Source of the DNA: Enterococcus columbae
GTDB lineage: Bacteria; Bacillota; Bacilli; Lactobacillales; Enterococcaceae
Assembly (NCBI GenBank): GCA_020742395.1
Contig: DYWZ01000096.1
Location: 1 to 58,713, forward strand
Length of the DNA: 58,713 nucleotides
Direction: 5' to 3'
In this document: positions 8,980 through 18,254 of the stretch, piece by piece
Position numbering within the stretch: position 1 is the stretch's first letter
How the letters are laid out: each line of letters starts with the position of its first letter
Translations under genes and position numbers: made by a program
The notes under the pieces: model-generated
Databases searched by the model: none
Seen by the model: only the letters and a program-made list of their open reading frames with translations
Told to the model about the DNA's origin: nothing

Positions 8980-9462
8980 ATGAGTGATTTTATAAAAAAT
9001 ATATTCACAAATGATAATTTATTAGTTGGAATAAGCGAACTTAGTAAGATGACAGGAGTCTCTCCACGACAATTACGTTATTGGGAAAGTAAAGGGTATA
9101 TTCAAAGCATAGATGAAAATCATGGCCAGGTAGCTAGAAAATATCGTTTATTTACAGTATTTAAAGTGCAACTAATTAAAAAATACTTAGACAGTGATTA
9201 TACGTTAAATCAAGCAATCAAAAAAGCAGATGAAAAGATTCAAATGGCTAAATCGTTTCGACAATTATTTAAACAGGGGAAGATTGAGGTACAAATCATT
9301 CAGGAGAGATTTATCGTCTTAGTTTTTAGTACGTCAGATGATACAAAAGAGTCGTTATATGTCGTTTTTGATGAACAACATGATCAACTACTTTATTTTA
9401 CTGATAATTTGAAAAATGAGCAAGAAATTGCTCAAGCGATATTCAATCGACTTACCAATTAA
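8980..9462 (+). CDS. MerR-family transcriptional regulator
   Basis: 160 residues; AAGGAGG precedes the ATG. The DNA-binding half shows the MerR pattern ISELSKMTGVSPRQLRYWES at about 18-37 and KYRLFTVFKVQLIKKYLD as the second wing region. The C-terminal ~70 residues form a small domain with no obvious cysteine pair for metals, so a drug-like or organic effector is more likely. It is divergent from the DHA2 exporter operon and is inferred to control it through the shared palindrome. Confidence 0.85.
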   Translation: MSDFIKNIFTNDNLLVGISELSKMTGVSPRQLRYWESKGYIQSIDENHGQVARKYRLFTVFKVQLIKKYLDSDYTLNQAIKKADEKIQMAKSFRQLFKQGKIEVQIIQERFIVLVFSTSDDTKESLYVVFDEQHDQLLYFTDNLKNEQEIAQAIFNRLTN

Positions 9463-9470
9463 TAAAAATA

Positions 9471-9793
9471 ACCTGTTGTGCTAGTTAATCAAAACCTCCC
9501 CAAAGAGTAGCGTAAAGTGTTGCCAAATCGTTGCTTCGCCTTTTCCAACATCAAAGCATATACCAATAAAAGTGAAACATTGCGTCGGTTTTGAACGAAA
9601 CTCGGTACATATTTTTTGTATAAATCAGTTACTTTTTCTAAAATCATTGAAAAAAGTACTTGTGGTTCAGTAAAAGTTTCGGTATAGTGGGATTGGTTTC
9701 GCATATCGTTCACTCATTTCTGTGGTTGGTTTCGAGTTTACTTTATGCGAAATCTTTTATTTTTTCCAGTATTTTTCAACTAGCACAACGGGT
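9471..9793. mobile_element. Small non-autonomous IS element (MITE-like) with terminal repeats and target duplication
   Basis: The ends are 16-bp inverted repeats with one mismatch: ACCTGTTGTGCTAGTT at 9471-9486 and its complement form at 9778-9793. They are flanked by direct copies of AAAAATA (9464-9470 and 9794-9800), a 7-bp target duplication. At 323 bp the element is far too short for a full transposase and holds one short minus-strand frame that looks like fused ends of a transposase. The end sequence and duplication length remind me of IS982-family elements, but this could not be checked. It sits just downstream of merR. Confidence 0.7.
9489..9713 (-). pseudogene. Transposase remnant inside the small element
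   Basis: A 71-74 codon frame starting near MRNQSHYTETF and containing LYKKYVPSFVQNRRN, which resembles an IS982-type transposase N-terminus. It then jumps to a basic C-terminal tail (KAKQRFGNTLRYSLGRF), as expected if the catalytic centre has been deleted internally. The DDE residues cannot be present in so short a product. Any present function is unlikely. Confidence 0.45.
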
Positions 9794-9801
9794 AAAAATA
9801 A

Positions 9802-10141
9802 TATTTAGTCATATGTACGTTTATACAAATAAAAAACAAATTCTTAAAACCAGGTGATTCAAACTTTATTTTGACTAATTTTTTTATCATAAAATATAAA
9901 TATATTTCCTTTTATTACTATAAATTTTAAATAAAACTAAGTATAATTAGGACAGAAGATAGGTGACTAGATTTTTTTCAGACATTTATTTTTAGATTTT
10001 TTTGGAGGTGTCAAGTTAATCGGAATACAGCATTTTGTAAAAAATAATTTTTTTGTGACGGTTAAAGTTATTTTTGGTTATGCATAGCAATTATTTTGAT
10101 TTGGCTGGTATTCAAAGAAAAAAGGTAAAAGAGGGGTTATT
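9802..10141. other. AT-rich intergenic stretch without a visible gene
   Basis: About 340 bases of very AT-rich DNA between the small IS element and the decayed marR gene. It has a GGAGGTG motif near 10003 not followed by a sustained frame. I see no convincing gene, RNA structure or repeat in it. Confidence 0.5.
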
Positions 10142-10536
10142 ATGGAAACCAATTACTTGTTTAAATAGGTCTCGATGATAAACCATCAAAAAATGATGAT
10201 GGATGAATTAAGTAAAATATTACAAAAGCAATATGATATTGGTATTAATGAGTTTTACGTATTATTCATTTTAAGTCAGAGTCCAGAAAGACAAATGCGA
10301 TTATCCGACTTGATTCAGCAGATTTCCTTAAGTCAAAGTGCAATGTCTCGTTTGATTGGTTACCTTGAGGAAAAGAACCCAACTATCATTATAGCAGTGA
10401 AGACAAGCGTAGTATGTTAATTCAATTAACAAACCATGGCTTAAAAGTAACAAATAAAGCGATTGAAGAAGTGAATCAATTCTTAGTTAATCGAGTCGGA
10501 GAATTGAATTTTTCTAATGATGATATACAAGCGTAA
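10142..10536 (+). pseudogene. Decayed MarR-family regulator (nonsense mutation plus frameshift)
   Basis: AGAGGGG precedes ATG 10142. The frame reads METNYLFK, then an in-frame TAG at 10166-10168, then continues in the same frame with MINHQKMMMDELSKILQKQY and the winged-helix segment MRLSDLIQQISLSQSAMSRL. Near 10378 the reading shifts by one base: the wing and C-terminus (SSEDKRSMLIQLTNHGLKVT, then to a TAA at 10534-10536) are in another frame. Two independent lesions in one otherwise ordinary ~130-codon MarR gene indicate a true pseudogene, barring sequencing error. A restart at 10175 would give only 81 residues and lose the wing and dimerisation helix. Confidence 0.8.
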
Positions 10537-10604
10537 AGACAATCAACAATTTGACTAAATAAATGTTCGTGCATACATATTTTGTTTTTGAATTAGTTTG
10601 ATTA

Positions 10605-10619
10605 AGACTATGCTAGTCT
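10605..10619. promoter_or_regulatory. Inverted repeat upstream of gntR
   Basis: AGACTA-TGC-TAGTCT lies 28 bases before the gntR start codon. The spacing and symmetry fit an autoregulatory operator of a GntR/HutC-type dimer, but no binding consensus is available to test it. Confidence 0.4.
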
Positions 10620-10646
10620 AACGATACAAAGAAAGGTCGCAAAACA

Positions 10647-11372
10647 ATGAAAAAAACAGGAATTTATCAAATAATTGCTGATGATTTGATTGGCCGGATA
10701 AAAAAGGGTGAATTTGATATAGGTGAACAATTATCAAAGCAAATAGACCTTGCAAAATACTATGATACCAGTCGTTTAACTATCCAAAAAGCGATTCAAA
10801 TCCTAATTTCTCAAGGATATGTTTATGCTAAAAAAGGAAATGGCACCTTTGTTAAAGGGATAAAAATTAATAATAATGTTCAATATCATTACGATATAAA
10901 TGACACATTCGGATTTACAGATAAGTTTTCTTCACTTTTTTCTATCCAAAGTAAAATTATCTCATTTGATGTTCGAATAGCAGATGAAATAGAGTGCAAG
11001 AGGCTTGATTTAAAACCAGGAAATACGATTTATGATATCATACGTGTTAGATATCTAAACGATCAACCTTTTCGTCTAGAATATATACTCATTCCAACTG
11101 CCATTATAAAAAATTTATCAGTCGATTTGCTTGAACATTCGCTCTATCATTATATTACTGATAGTTTGAATTTGAAGATTGGATCAACTTTTCGACAAAT
11201 TCGTGCAGATAGGGCTGATCATTATGATTGTACCTATTTAGATTGTATTTCATCCGACCCAATCTTAGAATTAGAGCAAGTTGTTAGTTTAAAAGATGGG
11301 CGTCCCTTTGAATTTACCCAAATCCGCTATCGCTACGATAAAGGTTATATTATTGCTAACCGCGTTTTATAA
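10647..11372 (+). CDS. GntR-family regulator, HutC subfamily (UTRA domain)
   Basis: 241 residues; AAAGG precedes the ATG. An N-terminal winged helix (~5-70) has the typical LSKQIDLAKYYDTSRLTIQK and GYVYAKKGNGTFV. A UTRA ligand-binding domain (~85-240) has the DLKPGNTIYDIIRVRYLNDQPFRLE and LEQVVSLKDGRPFEFTQIRY signatures. HutC-type repressors respond to small metabolites, often sugars or amino-acid derivatives; the ligand is unknown. A strong terminator separates it from the downstream MFS gene, so a link to that exporter is possible but not shown. Confidence 0.85.
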   Translation: MKKTGIYQIIADDLIGRIKKGEFDIGEQLSKQIDLAKYYDTSRLTIQKAIQILISQGYVYAKKGNGTFVKGIKINNNVQYHYDINDTFGFTDKFSSLFSIQSKIISFDVRIADEIECKRLDLKPGNTIYDIIRVRYLNDQPFRLEYILIPTAIIKNLSVDLLEHSLYHYITDSLNLKIGSTFRQIRADRADHYDCTYLDCISSDPILELEQVVSLKDGRPFEFTQIRYRYDKGYIIANRVL

Positions 11373-11411
11373 TGTTATCATAACTTCAAAATATTTAATC
11401 CAAAATAGTCT

Positions 11412-11475
11412 ACAATTATAGATTTCATTAAATTGATATTCTAATGCTTTTCAATGAAATCTATAATTGTTTTTT
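11412..11475 (+). terminator. Intrinsic terminator after gntR
   Basis: A perfect 18-bp inverted repeat (11412-11429 with 11453-11470) is followed by a T run, 40 bases after the gntR stop codon. Confidence 0.85.
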
Positions 11476-11552
11476 GTTATAGCTTAAAACTGTTCATTTT
11501 TATAAAAATTTAGTAAGATAGTATTAAAGCAAGTACAAAGGGAGTTGTTTAG

Positions 11553-12728
11553 TTGAAAAACAAGAATTTGATGTTATCTATTGCGATAGCAAATCTATTT
11601 TTGATATTTACAGGTGTGGGATTAGTAATTCCTGTAATGCCACAATTAATGCAAGATATGCATTTTTCAGGAACAGTAATGGGCATGATGCTTTCAGTTT
11701 TTTCAATAGCCCAATTTATTACTTCACCTATAACAGGTATTTTTTCTGATAAATTTGGTCGGAAAAGTATGATTTGCCTAGGGATGCTATTATTTGCAAT
11801 CTCAGAATTTATTTTCGGTGGTGCAGATGATAAATATATTTTTTATTTTTCACGAGCACTTGGTGGGATTTCTGCAGCTTTAATTATGCCAGCCGTTACA
11901 GCTTATGTAGCAGATTTAACCAGTATTCAAGAGCGACCTAAGGCAATGGGGTATGTTTCTGGAGCAATTAGCGGTGGTTTTATCATTGGTCCAGGATTAG
12001 GTGGCTTTTTAGCAACTTTTGGTCATCGAATGCCATTTTATGCTGCAGGTGTACTTGCTTTAGTTGGCGGATTATTAACTATTGTTGTTTTGAAAGAATC
12101 AACTCATTTTAATCAAGAATCAATCACAAAAATCGACGTTGCTTCAGGTTTAACCCTACGAAAATTTTTCCGTTTACCAGGTATGCCTTTTATTTTTCTA
12201 ATTATTTTTATTTCATCATTTGGCTTACAAGCTTTTGAGTCAATCTACACTATTATGACAGCTATTAATTTTGGCTTTAATTCGGCAGAAATTGCATTTA
12301 TTATCACAATTAGTGGAATATTGGCCTTAATTTTTCAAGTTTTTCTGTTTGATTTTATTGTAAGAAAAATCGGTGAAATTGGTTTAATTCAAGCTAGTTT
12401 TTTTGCTAGTGCATTATTTATATTTATTATTGCTTTCACTAGAAACAATATTCTTTTCATCTTATCTACATTTGTCGTATTCCTTGCCTTTGATTTATTT
12501 AGACCTGCTGTAACTACGTATCTTTCTAAAAAAGCAGGAGGGAACCAAGGCGCTGTAAATGGATTAAATTCGACATTTACCAGTTTTGGAAATATAGTAG
12601 GACCAGTATGTGCCGGTTACTTTTTTGATTTGAGCCAGCATTTACCATATTTTATTTCTGCTTGTATTTTGCTAGTTACTGGTTTATTATCATTATTCGT
12701 TCAAAAGCAAAAGACTACTGAAATTTAG
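11553..12728 (+). CDS. MFS multidrug efflux transporter, DHA1 (12-TM, NorA/Bmr-like)
   Basis: 391 residues from a TTG start preceded by AAAGGGAG. Twelve hydrophobic segments are apparent. Motif A is GIFSDKFGRKSM near residue 62-73, and motif C is in GFIIGPGLGGFLA near 146-158, placing it with drug-proton antiporters such as NorA and Bmr. The length is normal for the family. It sits alone between the gntR terminator and a CDF transporter. Substrates cannot be deduced from sequence. Confidence 0.87.
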   Translation: MKNKNLMLSIAIANLFLIFTGVGLVIPVMPQLMQDMHFSGTVMGMMLSVFSIAQFITSPITGIFSDKFGRKSMICLGMLLFAISEFIFGGADDKYIFYFSRALGGISAALIMPAVTAYVADLTSIQERPKAMGYVSGAISGGFIIGPGLGGFLATFGHRMPFYAAGVLALVGGLLTIVVLKESTHFNQESITKIDVASGLTLRKFFRLPGMPFIFLIIFISSFGLQAFESIYTIMTAINFGFNSAEIAFIITISGILALIFQVFLFDFIVRKIGEIGLIQASFFASALFIFIIAFTRNNILFILSTFVVFLAFDLFRPAVTTYLSKKAGGNQGAVNGLNSTFTSFGNIVGPVCAGYFFDLSQHLPYFISACILLVTGLLSLFVQKQKTTEI

Positions 12729-12789
12729 CTTTATGAATTGTGATATTTGAGTCATCTAGCTAAAGATTTATATTATTGAAGGTGGATTC

Positions 12790-13914
12790 ATGTTTTTTAA
12801 AAATGACGTACAAGATCAGCGAAATCAAATTGGTATTTTAGCAGGGATACTAGGTTTAGCTAGTAATTTTATTTTGTTTATTGCCAAGCTATTTATCGGA
12901 ATGTTATCCCAATCGGTCTCCATTATGGCAGACGCAATGAACAGTTTATCAGATACGGCTTCATCTATATTGACCCTCATAGGCTTTAAAATTGCAAGTA
13001 AACCTGCTGATCAAGAACATCCCTATGGCCATGAACGATTTGAATATGTCAGCGGCTTGATTGTCTCTTTAATGATTATATTTGTAGGATTGAAGTTTTT
13101 AGAAAGCTCTTTTCAAAGAATTTTACATCCAGAATCGATCCGTATTTCACCAATTATTTTCATCGTCTTAGTATTATCAATTATAATTAAGATTTTTCAA
13201 GCCAAGATGTATCGATATTTTGGTGAAAAAATTCAATCAAATACATTAGTCGCGACAAGTCAAGATAGTTTAAATGATGTATTAACTACTTTAATTGTTC
13301 TAGTTTCAGCTGGCATTGAGCAATTGACTAGCTGGCGCGTCGATGGTTATTTTGGTTTTGGCTTAGCAATATACATTATTTTTAGCGGCTATCAATTATT
13401 GAAGGAATTTATGGATATTCTACTGGGAATGCGACCTAATCAAGATGAATTAAAAAAAATGGAAACATTATTGAATCGTTTTACTAATATCGTAGGGTAT
13501 CATGATTTATTAGTTCATTCATACGGACCGAAAAATCGTTTTGCCTCAGTACACATTGAAATTGATGAAACTTGGCAGTTGAACAAGGCACATGATGTGA
13601 TTGATGAAATCGAACGAGCATTTAAAGAAGAAATGGGCGTTGAAATGGTTTGTCATTTAGATCCAGTACCATTACATGATCAATCACATGATAAACTTCG
13701 GGAATTTATTAAAACTGAACTGAAAAATATTGATGCCCGTCTAAAAATGCATGATTTACGTTTCGAAATCGGCAAAATTGCTTTTGATGTAGTTATCCCT
13801 AAAAATTTTCCTTATACGGATGAATTTTTAGCAGAAGTATTAAAACAAAAGATTGAAAAACACTATCCAACAAATGAAATAGAAATTATTTTTGATCACA
13901 ATTATTTACTATAA
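12790..13914 (+). CDS. Cation diffusion facilitator (CDF) metal efflux transporter
   Basis: 374 residues; GAAGGTGG precedes the ATG. About six membrane segments occur in the first ~205 residues. Metal-site motifs include ADAMNSLSDTASS (TM2), HPYGHERFEY, and ATSQDSLNDV (TM5). A cytoplasmic ferredoxin-like C-terminal domain follows with VHIEIDETWQLNKAHDVIDEIE and CHLDPV. The family exports Zn, Mn, Fe or Co using the proton gradient. DxxxD/N-type sites alone do not separate Mn (MntE-like) from Zn (FieF-like). The cardiolipin synthase gene begins 19 bases later, suggesting cotranscription. Confidence 0.87.
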   Translation: MFFKNDVQDQRNQIGILAGILGLASNFILFIAKLFIGMLSQSVSIMADAMNSLSDTASSILTLIGFKIASKPADQEHPYGHERFEYVSGLIVSLMIIFVGLKFLESSFQRILHPESIRISPIIFIVLVLSIIIKIFQAKMYRYFGEKIQSNTLVATSQDSLNDVLTTLIVLVSAGIEQLTSWRVDGYFGFGLAIYIIFSGYQLLKEFMDILLGMRPNQDELKKMETLLNRFTNIVGYHDLLVHSYGPKNRFASVHIEIDETWQLNKAHDVIDEIERAFKEEMGVEMVCHLDPVPLHDQSHDKLREFIKTELKNIDARLKMHDLRFEIGKIAFDVVIPKNFPYTDEFLAEVLKQKIEKHYPTNEIEIIFDHNYLL

Positions 13915-13933
13915 TGTGAAGGAGCTGAATTAT

Positions 13934-15397
13934 TTGTTAGCTAAAGAGTTCGATATTCTTGTGCAAATTTTGGTATTTTTGTTGATAATCAATACAATTG
14001 TTGCGTTTATAACTATTTTCAGACGTCCTCGCTCTATTGCTAGCATTTTTGCTTGGATGATGACTTTAATTTTTATTCCAGGTATTGGTTTCTTACTTTA
14101 TTTATTTTGTGGAAGAGGAATTGATGGCGAAATTGTGTATAAGTATACTGAAAAATATCAGGATAGAATTACTGAAATTAACCGTTCAATTCAAGAATAT
14201 AATTTGCAATATCATCAAAGTGTAAAAACACCGGAATCAAAACTTTTAAAAAATTATTTTAGAAATACGGAAGAATCTCCAGTATCTAAAGGTAATGAGG
14301 TAGCTTTTTTTACTGATGGCATTGAAAAATTTGAAAATTTGTTTAAAGATATTAAAGCTGCAAAACATCACATTCATGTAGAATATTATGCAATTTTTAA
14401 TGACCATATTGGCCAGCGTTTCTTACATGAATTAACCAAAAAAGCTCAAGAAGGCGTTGAAGTACGTTTAATTTTTGATCCATGGGGCGGAAATGTGACC
14501 ATGCGATTTTTTAAATCATTGATACAAGCTGGTGGCCAGGTAGTTCCATTTATAACTTCACGAAATTTAATAAAAAAAACAAGGTTAAATTACCATTTGC
14601 ACCGTAAAATTGTTATTATAGATAGTGTTATTGGTTGGACAGGTGGGTTTAATGTTGGGGATCAATATCTTGGATTAAGTAAAAAATTTGGTCCTTGGCG
14701 AGATACTCACGGTCGTATTTTGGGGCCAGCTTGCTTTACTTTGCAAGAAATTTTTATTCGTGACTGGAATGCTTCAGCAATCAAAAAAGCGGAAAAAATG
14801 GATTATATGGAGCAATATTTTGTATTACCGGAGTATAATCCTAATAGAAATGTCACCATGCAAATTGTGGCTGATGGTCCAGAGAATTCAGAAGAAATTT
14901 TACATGGTGGATTTATTAAAATGATTCTAGCTGCAGAAAAAAGGGTATGGATTCAAAGTCCGTATCTAATCCCTGATGATACAATGATCAATGCGTTGTT
15001 AATCGCGGTACGTTCAGGTATTGATGTACGTATTATGATTCCATGTATGCCCGATCATCCATTTATTTATCGCGCAACCCAATACTATGCTAATTATTTA
15101 ACTAAACGAGGCGTAAAAGTTTATCTATATCAAAATGGTTTTATTCATGCCAAAACCGTCATAATGGATGAAACAATCGCTAGTTTTGGAACGACCAACC
15201 AAGACATTCGATCTTATGCACTTAATTTTGAAGTTAATGCCTTTGTTTATGATCAAGAAGTTGTCAGTATTTTAGTAGGGCATTTTGAAAATGATATGCA
15301 AAATGCTACATTACTAACCAAAGAAATGATTGCTAAACAATCTTATTGGTTAAGATTTAAGCAAAACTTTTCTAGGCTACTTTCGCCGATTCTTTAA
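13934..15397 (+). CDS. cls: Cardiolipin synthase
   Basis: About 488 residues from TTG 13934, chosen for AAGGAG nine bases upstream; a frame reaching 13892 overlaps the previous gene and has no site. Two N-terminal membrane helices precede two phospholipase D domains. The HKD motifs are HLHRKIVIID (with GWTGGFNVGD after it) and FIHAKTVIMD (with ASFGTTNQDIRS). The enzyme condenses two phosphatidylglycerols to cardiolipin and glycerol at the membrane. Its 3' end overlaps the converging RNase H-like gene by 21 bases. Confidence 0.93.
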   Translation: MLAKEFDILVQILVFLLIINTIVAFITIFRRPRSIASIFAWMMTLIFIPGIGFLLYLFCGRGIDGEIVYKYTEKYQDRITEINRSIQEYNLQYHQSVKTPESKLLKNYFRNTEESPVSKGNEVAFFTDGIEKFENLFKDIKAAKHHIHVEYYAIFNDHIGQRFLHELTKKAQEGVEVRLIFDPWGGNVTMRFFKSLIQAGGQVVPFITSRNLIKKTRLNYHLHRKIVIIDSVIGWTGGFNVGDQYLGLSKKFGPWRDTHGRILGPACFTLQEIFIRDWNASAIKKAEKMDYMEQYFVLPEYNPNRNVTMQIVADGPENSEEILHGGFIKMILAAEKRVWIQSPYLIPDDTMINALLIAVRSGIDVRIMIPCMPDHPFIYRATQYYANYLTKRGVKVYLYQNGFIHAKTVIMDETIASFGTTNQDIRSYALNFEVNAFVYDQEVVSILVGHFENDMQNATLLTKEMIAKQSYWLRFKQNFSRLLSPIL

Positions 15398-15790
15398 GGC
15401 TTTTTGTAATCCCTGTCTGGCTAAATTATCCGCACCTTTATTTTGCGCTTCTGGTATCCATTGAAGATAACAGGCATCAAAAAAAGCTAATTTTTGATTA
15501 ACTATCTTTAAATATTTAGTAAACATCGGATTATTAGTATAGTTTTTCTCAATAGTTTGCACTACAATTTTACTATCAGAATAAATTTGGATAATGGTAT
15601 GTGTTTGCTTTCTTTTTAATAGTTCATCAAGCAAAAAAATTAATGCTTCAAATTCTGCTTGATGATTATTTAAATCATACGACAAAGCATGGCAAAGCTG
15701 TTCTTGGCATCCATCAGTAATGATAACAATACCTAAACCTGCTGGACCAGGATTAGCTTTTACTGCTGCATCTATATAAGCTTTAATCAT
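15377..15790 (-). CDS. RNase H-like protein (RnhA/YpdQ type)
   Basis: About 137 residues. ATG 15790 is chosen for AAAGGAG nine bases upstream. The RNase H fold residues are visible: Asp in AYIDAAVKANPGPAG, Glu in NHQAEFEAL, Asp in IYSDSKIVVQ and Asp in NKGADNLAR. It lacks the basic-handle insertion of E. coli RNase HI, as Gram-positive short homologues do. It may process RNA-DNA hybrids, though several homologues are weak enzymes. Converges on cls; divergent from the EbsA gene. Confidence 0.82.
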   Translation of the reverse strand: MIKAYIDAAVKANPGPAGLGIVIITDGCQEQLCHALSYDLNNHQAEFEALIFLLDELLKRKQTHTIIQIYSDSKIVVQTIEKNYTNNPMFTKYLKIVNQKLAFFDACYLQWIPEAQNKGADNLARQGLQKALKNRRK

Positions 15791-15868
15791 AATCAAAACT
15801 CCTTTATTTTAATCTGAATTTTATTAATATAGTATAGCAAAAAAATCAATATTTGTAAGGAAGAAGAA

Positions 15869-16270
15869 ATGAAGAAAAAAATCCATTGGCAACCTGAAAT
15901 TTCATATTTAATTATTTATTGGTCAACTGCTTTGTGTATTGTTTTCTATGGTTTAATTCTTGCTTTAGAAAACACTAGCCCTTATTTGACAAGTAATTTA
16001 GTGATGGCATTAGGAATCATTGTTATATTTCTTGGTTTTCGACGCAGTATGATTGTCGAAAAGAATCAATTAATTATTTACTATGCCAGATTTTGGAAAG
16101 TCAGTGTGCTAAATTTTAACTCGATCCAAAAAATTGAAGTACAGAAAAACACCTTGACGGTAACGACTACCTTTTCAACTATTCAATTTAGAATGTCTAA
16201 AAAAGCAGTGCAAAAATTTTTGACCGAATTGAATCATGTAGGTCAAAATCAATTAATCATCAAAAAATAA
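15869..16270 (+). CDS. EbsA-like membrane protein
   Basis: 133 residues; GGAAGAAGA precedes the ATG. Two hydrophobic segments (about 13-33 and 42-58) are followed by a soluble beta-rich domain (MIVEKNQLIIYYARFWKVS). The start KKKIHWQPEISYLIIYWST resembles the enterococcal EbsA protein as I remember it. EbsA was named from a locus affecting enterococcal binding substance and its molecular role is not settled. The position between an RNase H-like gene and fhs also fits my memory of enterococcal gene order. Confidence 0.65.
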   Translation: MKKKIHWQPEISYLIIYWSTALCIVFYGLILALENTSPYLTSNLVMALGIIVIFLGFRRSMIVEKNQLIIYYARFWKVSVLNFNSIQKIEVQKNTLTVTTTFSTIQFRMSKKAVQKFLTELNHVGQNQLIIKK

Positions 16271-16275
16271 ATGCG

Positions 16276-16330
16276 TAAAAAACTTTATTCTAGTGATTTC
16301 TCGTTAAATCGATTAGAATAAAGTTTTTTA
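16276..16330. terminator. Intrinsic terminator between the EbsA gene and fhs
   Basis: A perfect 17-bp inverted repeat (16276-16292 with 16314-16330) whose right arm ends in a six-T run. The symmetry would allow termination in either direction. Confidence 0.85.
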
Positions 16331-16433
16331 CTTACTAAAAAGGATGATTTTTTCAACAAAATAGAGTATAATACGTTTATAACTTAACAAAAATGATGTT
16401 TATTCATCTAACGTTCGTAAAAGGAGTAATAAA

Positions 16434-18104
16434 TTGAAAACAGATATTGAAATTTCACAAGAAGTCGAATTAAAACCGATTGTTCAAATCGCACAAAAAA
16501 TCGGTTTAACAGAAGATGATCTAGAATTATATGGGAAGTATAAAGCAAAAGTTGGCTATGAAACAATTCAAAGATTAACCAATCGACCAGATGGTAAATT
16601 GATTTTAGTAACCTCAATTAATCCAACGCCAGCTGGTGAAGGTAAATCCACCGTTACCATTGGCTTAGCAGACGCTTTAAATCAGATTAATTGTCAAACG
16701 ATGATTGCCTTACGTGAACCCTCTTTAGGTCCAGCAATGGGTGTAAAAGGTGGGGCAACCGGTGGCGGCTATGCTCAAGTCTTGCCAATGGAAGATATCA
16801 ATTTGCATTTTACAGGAGATATGCATGCAATTACTAGTGCAAACAATGCGTTATCTGCCTTTATTGATAACCATATTCATCAAGGAAATACTTTAAACAT
16901 TGATAGTCGACGCATAATTTGGAAACGTGTTTTAGATTTAAATGATCGCGCCTTAAGACAAGTGATTGTTGGGTTAGGTGGACCAGTTCAAGGAGTTCCA
17001 CGTGAAGATGGTTTTGATATTACAGTAGCTAGTGAAATTATGGCTATTTTATGTTTAGCCACTGATATTGATAATCTAAAAGAACGTTTAGCTAATATTG
17101 TAATTGGCTACACTTTTGATCGAAAGCCAGTAACAGTTGGTCAACTTGGTGTACAAGGAGCGATGGCTTTACTCTTAAAGGATGCGTTAAAACCAAACCT
17201 AGTTCAAACTATCGAAGGAACACCTGCTTTTGTGCATGGTGGACCGTTTGCTAATATTGCCCATGGTTGTAACAGTGTATTGGCAACGCAAAGTGCATTG
17301 AAATTAGCAGATTATGTAGTTACAGAAGCTGGCTTCGGAGCTGATTTAGGAGCCGAAAAATTCTTAGATATCAAAGTACCACATTTATCTAAAGCACCTG
17401 ATGTAATTGTCGTAGTAACTACTATTCGTGCTTTGAAGATGCATGGGGGCTTAGCTAAAGATCAATTAGCAACGGAAGATATCGCTGCACTAAAAAAAGG
17501 TTTTAGTAATTTAAAACAACATATTCAAAATATGCAACAATATCAAATTCCGGTTGTAGTAGCTATTAATCAATTTGTTAGCGATACTGAAAATGAATTT
17601 GCAACTTTGAGTCAATTATGTCAAGAATTAGGTGTAATAGTTAAAAAAGCGGATGTTTGGGCTAAAGGCGGTCAAGGCGGCATAGAATTGGCGCAAGCAG
17701 TCGTTGAAGTGATGAATAATCAAGTAAGTAACTATCAACGATTATATCAAGATAGTCAATCAATTGAAGAAAAAGCTCAAGCGATTGTCGAGAAGATTTA
17801 TCATGGAAAACAGGTAAGTTTTAGTCCTAAAGCGAAAAACCAACTCAAAACGTTTAAAGAATATGGTTGGGATCAATTACCAATTTGTATGGCTAAAACG
17901 CAGTATTCATTTTCCGATGATGCCACAAAATTAGGCGCACCCACAGATTTTGAAGTAACAATTAGAGAGTTTGTACCGAAATTAGGCGCTGGTTTTATTG
18001 TGGCTTTAACTGGTGATGTCATGACTATGCCTGGTTTACCGAAAAGTCCAGCCGGTTTAAAGATGGACGTAACCAGTGATGGTCAGGCAGTCGGATTATT
18101 TTAA
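16434..18104 (+). CDS. fhs: Formate-tetrahydrofolate ligase
   Basis: 556 residues, the normal family length, from TTG 16434 preceded by AAAGGAG. The ATP-binding loop [10 protein letters not shown] is at about 63-72. [21 protein letters not shown] and [16 protein letters not shown] are family hallmarks. The enzyme makes 10-formyl-THF from formate, THF and ATP, feeding purine synthesis and initiator-tRNA formylation in the cytosol. It has its own terminator on both sides and is probably monocistronic. Confidence 0.97.
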   Translation: MKTDIEISQEVELKPIVQIAQKIGLTEDDLELYGKYKAKVGYETIQRLTNRPDGKLILVTSINPTPAGEGKSTVTIGLADALNQINCQTMIALREPSLGPAMGVKGGATGGGYAQVLPMEDINLHFTGDMHAITSANNALSAFIDNHIHQGNTLNIDSRRIIWKRVLDLNDRALRQVIVGLGGPVQGVPREDGFDITVASEIMAILCLATDIDNLKERLANIVIGYTFDRKPVTVGQLGVQGAMALLLKDALKPNLVQTIEGTPAFVHGGPFANIAHGCNSVLATQSALKLADYVVTEAGFGADLGAEKFLDIKVPHLSKAPDVIVVVTTIRALKMHGGLAKDQLATEDIAALKKGFSNLKQHIQNMQQYQIPVVVAINQFVSDTENEFATLSQLCQELGVIVKKADVWAKGGQGGIELAQAVVEVMNNQVSNYQRLYQDSQSIEEKAQAIVEKIYHGKQVSFSPKAKNQLKTFKEYGWDQLPICMAKTQYSFSDDATKLGAPTDFEVTIREFVPKLGAGFIVALTGDVMTMPGLPKSPAGLKMDVTSDGQAVGLF

Positions 18105-18119
18105 ACAATTGATAGTTGG

Positions 18120-18161
18120 ATAGACAATCTTTCTTCATTAAGAGAGATTGTCTATTTTTTT
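18120..18161 (+). terminator. Intrinsic terminator after fhs
   Basis: ATAGACAATCT (18120-18130) pairs with AGATTGTCTAT (18145-18155), followed by seven Ts, 15 bases after the fhs stop. Confidence 0.85.
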
Positions 18162-18254
18162 AGACTTATGCTATACTTGTAAAGTATGTAAAATATAGCT
18201 AAAAGCTAACTTGATTAAACGTAATATTGAATGCTAATTAAAGGTGGTGCAATC

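Noticed and set aside
9660..9857. Plus-strand 65-codon frame across the small IS element
   Set aside because: It crosses the element's right end into flanking DNA, has no ribosome-binding site and is antisense to the transposase remnant.
14688..14924. 78-codon frame inside cls
   Set aside because: Fully embedded in the conserved phospholipase D region of cls in another frame, with no ribosome-binding site.
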